A stretch of 8,727 nt of DNA, taken from positions 1 to 8,727 of the forward strand of contig JACMKL010000510.1 in assembly GCA_014380105.1 (NCBI GenBank), written 5' to 3'. The first letter of the stretch is position 1; every line of letters begins with the position of its first letter. Below the pieces are notes generated by a model, which saw only the letters and a list, made by a program, of their open reading frames with translations, was not told the origin of the DNA and searched no databases. Made by a program: the position numbers and the translations under genes. This stretch comes from Candidatus Melainabacteria bacterium (lineage in GTDB: Bacteria > Cyanobacteriota > Vampirovibrionia > Obscuribacterales > Obscuribacteraceae). This document shows, one piece after another, positions 6,429 through 8,727 of the stretch.

Positions 6429-6463
6429 GCGAGCCTGGTAAACACCGGGCTCGCCACTTTTTT
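6429..6463 (+). terminator. Strong intrinsic terminator of the Xre-RES-small protein unit
   Basis: An 11-pair stem (GCGAGCC at 6429-6435 with GGCTCGC at 6448-6454, continued by TGGT/ACCG with one G-U) closes an AAAC loop. CAC and six T (6458-6463) follow. An A-run at 6421-6426 precedes the stem, so it could also stop transcription from the other strand. Confidence 0.88.
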
Positions 6464-6702
6464 GCCTGAAATTTGGCTGAGTAGTCGTTTTTACCACTCG
6501 GAAAATTTGGGAACCAACATCTAGCATTTGCGTCATCGAGTCAAAGAGATATTTTTTTTGAAAGTTTTTTTCTCTAAAATAGAACGATCAAAAAATTCCT
6601 CACTCGGCAAGATCGAATCACAGCAAACGATTACAGACTTCGATTGCAGGCACCGGCGATGGTGTCAGCACAAATTGACCGCTGATTAGATCAAACTCTT
6701 AC
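6464..6702. other. Gene-free interval with imperfect hairpin and T-rich DNA
   Basis: No reading frame here has a start with a ribosome binding site and a plausible product. Two things stand out. An imperfect hairpin spans 6469-6508, with AAATTT outer arms and CTGAGTAGT (6477-6485) facing ACCACTCGG (6493-6501) around a CGTTTTT loop. An AT-rich tract at 6545-6595 contains runs of eight T (6552-6559) and seven T (6565-6571). The rest shows nothing I can name. A small RNA or curved upstream DNA are both possible, without proof. Confidence 0.4.
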
Positions 6703-6739
6703 TTGACAGAGTGACGAATAAATTTCATTCTCTTATTAT
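6703..6739 (+). promoter_or_regulatory. Promoter region of the 83-aa gene
   Basis: A consensus TTGACA lies at 6703-6708 and TATTAT (5/6) at 6734-6739, but they are 25 bases apart. GTGACG (6711-6716, 4/6) has the ideal 17-base spacing to TATTAT and is the better -35 partner. TTGACA would need the poor CATTCT at 6726-6731. Transcription would start near 6746. Confidence 0.5.
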
Positions 6740-6740
6740 G

Positions 6741-6755
6741 CGCTCTACTAGAGCG
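6741..6755. repeat. 15-bp inverted repeat at the predicted transcript start (operator or leader hairpin)
   Basis: CGCTCTA and TAGAGCG are exact reverse complements around a single central C. The site directly follows the -10 box and precedes the ribosome binding site of the 83-aa gene, a typical position for a repressor operator. In RNA it can form a six-pair hairpin. Confidence 0.55.
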
Positions 6756-6776
6756 TCGCGTGGAGGAGATAGGACA

Positions 6777-7028
6777 ATGGAATCTGTAGACACATTCGAC
6801 TTACTTGAATTCCAGCAGAAGGCGAGAGATCTTTGCTGTCCTAAGAAGCTGTTCCAGCTCTGGGAAGATGTCTGCCGGCGTTATGACGGTCGCGAAATCG
6901 GCGAGTACGAACTTGAAGAGATGAAAGAAGTCATCTGGCCAAGTCTTCGTGCCCTCGCTTCCATTCGCAACAGTGTCAATGACGAACCTGTAGCCATAGA
7001 AGAAACGCCAAAGCGCAAAAGCGCCTGA
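6777..7028 (+). CDS. Small soluble protein of unknown function (83 aa)
   Basis: I do not recognise a family. The ATG at 6777 is chosen because GGAGGAG (6762-6768) lies eight bases upstream; the in-frame GTG at 6711 lies within the proposed promoter. The N-terminal two thirds is acidic and probably helical, with a CC pair at residues 20-21 (DLCCPKKLFQLWED) and aromatic residues that suggest a folded core (W30, W57). The last 15 residues are charged and likely disordered, ending KRKSA. There is no signal peptide or membrane segment. Upstream are a promoter-like pair and a perfect inverted repeat that could be an operator, so it appears individually regulated. It is convergent with the EVE gene, 21 bases apart, and no clear terminator separates them. 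Confidence 0.75.
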   Translation: MESVDTFDLLEFQQKARDLCCPKKLFQLWEDVCRRYDGREIGEYELEEMKEVIWPSLRALASIRNSVNDEPVAIEETPKRKSA

Positions 7029-7049
7029 CGTTTGGAATTCCAGTCACGC

Positions 7050-7445
7050 TCAGCGGGAAAAATACTTCCACTGTTGCTCACTCACGGGCATCGCACTGAG
7101 CCTGGAATTTGTGACGAGCAGAAAATCTGAAAGACTTTCGTCTGCCTTTACCTGCGCTAAAGTGACAGGTTTAGGCAGTTTCTTTTTGGCTTTCACATCA
7201 AACACGACCATTTTTGGATCGGCGAGCTTAGGGTCAACGTAAGGCTCCGAAACGATCTCAGCGATGCCGATTGCGGCTCTTTCATCGCCAGTATGATAAA
7301 TCAGAGCGAGGTCACCTTTGTGCACCTCTCGCATATACTTGAGCGCCAGGTTATTGCCGACGCCGTCCCAGACGGTGCGCCCGTCTTTCTCTAAATCGGC
7401 GTAGCTATAGTCGCTCGGCTCAGTTTTCAAAAGCCAATATGCCAT
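7050..7445 (-). CDS. EVE-domain protein
   Basis: The 131-aa protein is a single EVE domain (PUA-like fold). Known members bind modified bases in DNA or RNA, and EVE domains are often fused to restriction-type enzymes; stand-alone bacterial copies are mostly uncharacterised. Signatures in order are YWLLKTEPSDYSY at residues 3-15, WDGVGNNLALKYMREV, KGDLALIYHTGDERAAIGIAEIV, the EPYVDP segment, KPVTLAQVKAD and the C-terminal LVTNSRLSAMPVSEQQW. The motif GVGNNLAL replaces the GVRNYQAR of the thymocyte nuclear protein 1 branch, placing it in the HTGDE-type bacterial subgroup. Two adjacent ATGs exist. The second (7445) is preferred because GGGAG then lies seven bases away and the product starts MAYWLLKTEP, as relatives do. 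No nuclease or methyltransferase is adjacent. Confidence 0.93.
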   Translation of the reverse strand: MAYWLLKTEPSDYSYADLEKDGRTVWDGVGNNLALKYMREVHKGDLALIYHTGDERAAIGIAEIVSEPYVDPKLADPKMVVFDVKAKKKLPKPVTLAQVKADESLSDFLLVTNSRLSAMPVSEQQWKYFSR

Positions 7446-7497
7446 CATTTGTCTCCCGATTCACCACTAAAACTCGCGTTCACTCTGTTATTAAGTG

Positions 7498-7518
7498 ACC
7501 CGGATTATACTAGCGGGT
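7498..7518. promoter_or_regulatory. Overlapping divergent -10 boxes flanked by an inverted repeat
   Basis: TATACT on the plus strand (7506-7511) overlaps a consensus TATAAT on the minus strand (7504-7509), facing the exported-protein gene and the EVE gene respectively. ACCCG (7498-7502) and CGGGT (7514-7518) flank them as an inverted repeat. No good -35 element is visible in either direction. A shared regulator or mutually exclusive promoters are plausible. Confidence 0.4.
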
Positions 7519-7573
7519 AAGGGCGGCTGCGCGGATTAATGGCCTAGATGAATGAAGGATCAATAAGAAACGA

Positions 7574-8727
7574 ATGTATTTGAAAGACAAGCTGGCACTT
7601 ACTCTTCTCATCGCAGCCACTGTATGCTCCGGCGCACTAGCGTCCGATTGGGTTGATGACGAGCGAGTGCAAGAGTTTCATCAACCCAAAAAACATAAAG
7701 TTGCCCCTCCCGATAACGAAGAGTCCGAGCAAATGAGCACCGTCCCGCGCAAGCCGCAACAACGACGTCCGGCATTTGTGGACGATGAAGGCGGAATGGC
7801 TCCGAGCGTTGTGGACGAGAGTGACGCCGGCGACCTGATTCCGGGACCAAAAAAATCAAAGAGCAATCGGTTGGAAGGAAACGTCAGTTCATTTACGGCG
7901 GCGCCTCCAGCTCCGGTGGCACCACCAATGCCAACGACTTTTCATATGAAGGCGGCGCAAGAACAAATTGTGGAGCCAATAGTTTTCCGAAACTGGATCG
8001 AAAAATCGCATCCGGAATTGAAAGGCGGATTAGTAAAACAAAGAGACCAGGTGATCGAAGTCAAAGGACGCTGGGATGACTCCGGACACGCACTGAGATC
8101 TTTTGGACTCGGATATACAAAGGTGCCGGTCAATCGAATCGCTGCCTACGATTTGAGTAAAGCAAAAATTTTGATTGTTGATTGCGCAGGCGAAGTGCCT
8201 GCAGAAGCTCACGAACCAATCAGAAATTTTGTTTCGAATGGTGGATTTTTACTGACGACCGATTGGGCACTCGATAACTTTTTGCAGAAAGCGATCCCTG
8301 GATTTCTTGATTGGGGTGGTGATGACAATCCGGACTCTCGAGTTGTTGATTCATTTATAAGTGACACTACGACTCCTTTTACGAAGGACACGGTACCGCG
8401 TGCATATTGGAAGCTCGATAAGAAAAGCAAAAACATGCGCATCGTGAATCCGCGAAAAGTGAAAGTACTCGCGCGCAGTCGATTGATGATGAACGAAAAT
8501 GGCACAGGTGGCGACCTGGCTGCGACCTTTAGATACGGGAAGGGACGCGTGCTTCACATGGTCGGACACTTCGACAACAATTCGGATCGCGCCTTCAACA
8601 ATATGCTTCCAGATCCGGCACCAACAATTGGTATCAGTTTGCGCCAGGCGATCGCGGCGAATTTTGTCGCGGAAGCGCTTGCGCAGCCAGATGCGGAGCC
8701 GACTGCGGCTGGGGCGACTCCTGCGGC
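7574..8727 (+). CDS. Exported protein with amidotransferase-like (ThuA/DUF4159-like) domain, partial
   Basis: The frame is open from the ATG at 7574 to the right edge (384 codons plus two bases), so the C-terminus is missing. Residues 1-23 are a signal peptide: K4/K6, hydrophobic LALTLLIAAT, then ALA before S24. The cysteine at 18 is not in a proper lipobox, so signal peptidase I cleavage is expected. Residues 25-125 are disordered, rich in Asp/Glu/Lys/Pro, with AAPPAPVAPPMP near 110-121. Residues about 130-340 look like a class I glutamine-amidotransferase-like Rossmann domain: KAKILIVDCAGEV near 190, the helix and turn IRNFVSNGGFLLTTDW, and a late strand GRVLHMVGHFDNN. ThuA- or DUF4159-type domains in exported bacterial proteins share this pattern; a catalytic triad is not evident. 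The tail is Ala/Pro/Glu-rich. AAGGA (7555-7559) is 14 bases before the ATG, a poor ribosome binding site, but an in-frame stop at 7553-7555 rules out an earlier start. Confidence 0.8.
   Translation, partial: MYLKDKLALTLLIAATVCSGALASDWVDDERVQEFHQPKKHKVAPPDNEESEQMSTVPRKPQQRRPAFVDDEGGMAPSVVDESDAGDLIPGPKKSKSNRLEGNVSSFTAAPPAPVAPPMPTTFHMKAAQEQIVEPIVFRNWIEKSHPELKGGLVKQRDQVIEVKGRWDDSGHALRSFGLGYTKVPVNRIAAYDLSKAKILIVDCAGEVPAEAHEPIRNFVSNGGFLLTTDWALDNFLQKAIPGFLDWGGDDNPDSRVVDSFISDTTTPFTKDTVPRAYWKLDKKSKNMRIVNPRKVKVLARSRLMMNENGTGGDLAATFRYGKGRVLHMVGHFDNNSDRAFNNMLPDPAPTIGISLRQAIAANFVAEALAQPDAEPTAAGATPA

Noticed and set aside
6080..6469. 129-codon plus-strand frame overlapping the RES 3' end and the 59-aa gene
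   Set aside because: It has no ribosome binding site, overlaps the toxin in another frame, has a lysine-rich composition without a plausible fold, and reads through the terminator hairpin at 6429-6463.

Overview
The window is bacterial chromosome of moderate GC with ordinary, closely packed genes. No rRNA, tRNA, CRISPR array or insertion sequence is visible. The mix of a very long repeat-linker protein, cyanobacterial-style response regulators and an EVE protein would suit a non-photosynthetic relative of Cyanobacteria (Vampirovibrionia/Obscuribacterales type). That assignment is an impression from protein style only; no marker gene here proves it.

Layout. (1) Positions 1-2844, minus strand: one uninterrupted reading frame of at least 948 codons. 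It encodes a large unrecognised multi-segment protein whose C-terminus lies beyond the left edge. (2) Positions 2845-3054: a 210-bp divergent intergenic region with two inverted repeats. (3) Positions 3055-4166, plus strand: an OmpR/PhoB-type response regulator, then a stand-alone receiver protein, probably one operon, with no histidine kinase in view. (4) Positions 4185-4814, minus strand, convergent: pyrE (orotate phosphoribosyltransferase). (5) Positions 4925-6463, plus strand: a 58-aa small protein with its own terminator, then an Xre/RES toxin-antitoxin pair, then a 59-aa small protein followed by a strong terminator. The two small proteins resemble each other residue for residue without gaps (K10, FQRL at 12-15, L17, EL at 19-20, Q25, VT at 41-42). 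The toxin-antitoxin module is therefore flanked by two apparent paralogues of an unrecognised small-protein family. (6) Positions 6373-6776: a 404-bp stretch without a gene, holding a perfect 18-bp palindrome with an extra half-site, the terminator, an imperfect hairpin and T-rich DNA. (7) Positions 6777-7028, plus strand: an 83-aa unknown protein with a good promoter and ribosome binding site and a palindrome in its leader. (8) Positions 7050-7445, minus strand: an EVE-domain protein. (9) Positions 7574-8727, plus strand: an exported protein with a disordered linker and a probable glutamine-amidotransferase-like (ThuA/DUF4159-like) domain, cut by the right edge.

The Xre/RES pair is the clearest functional module: an NAD-consuming toxin and its autoregulating antitoxin. 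The most interesting unexplained signals are the paired small FQRL proteins around it and the palindromic sites at 6383-6410 and 6741-6755.
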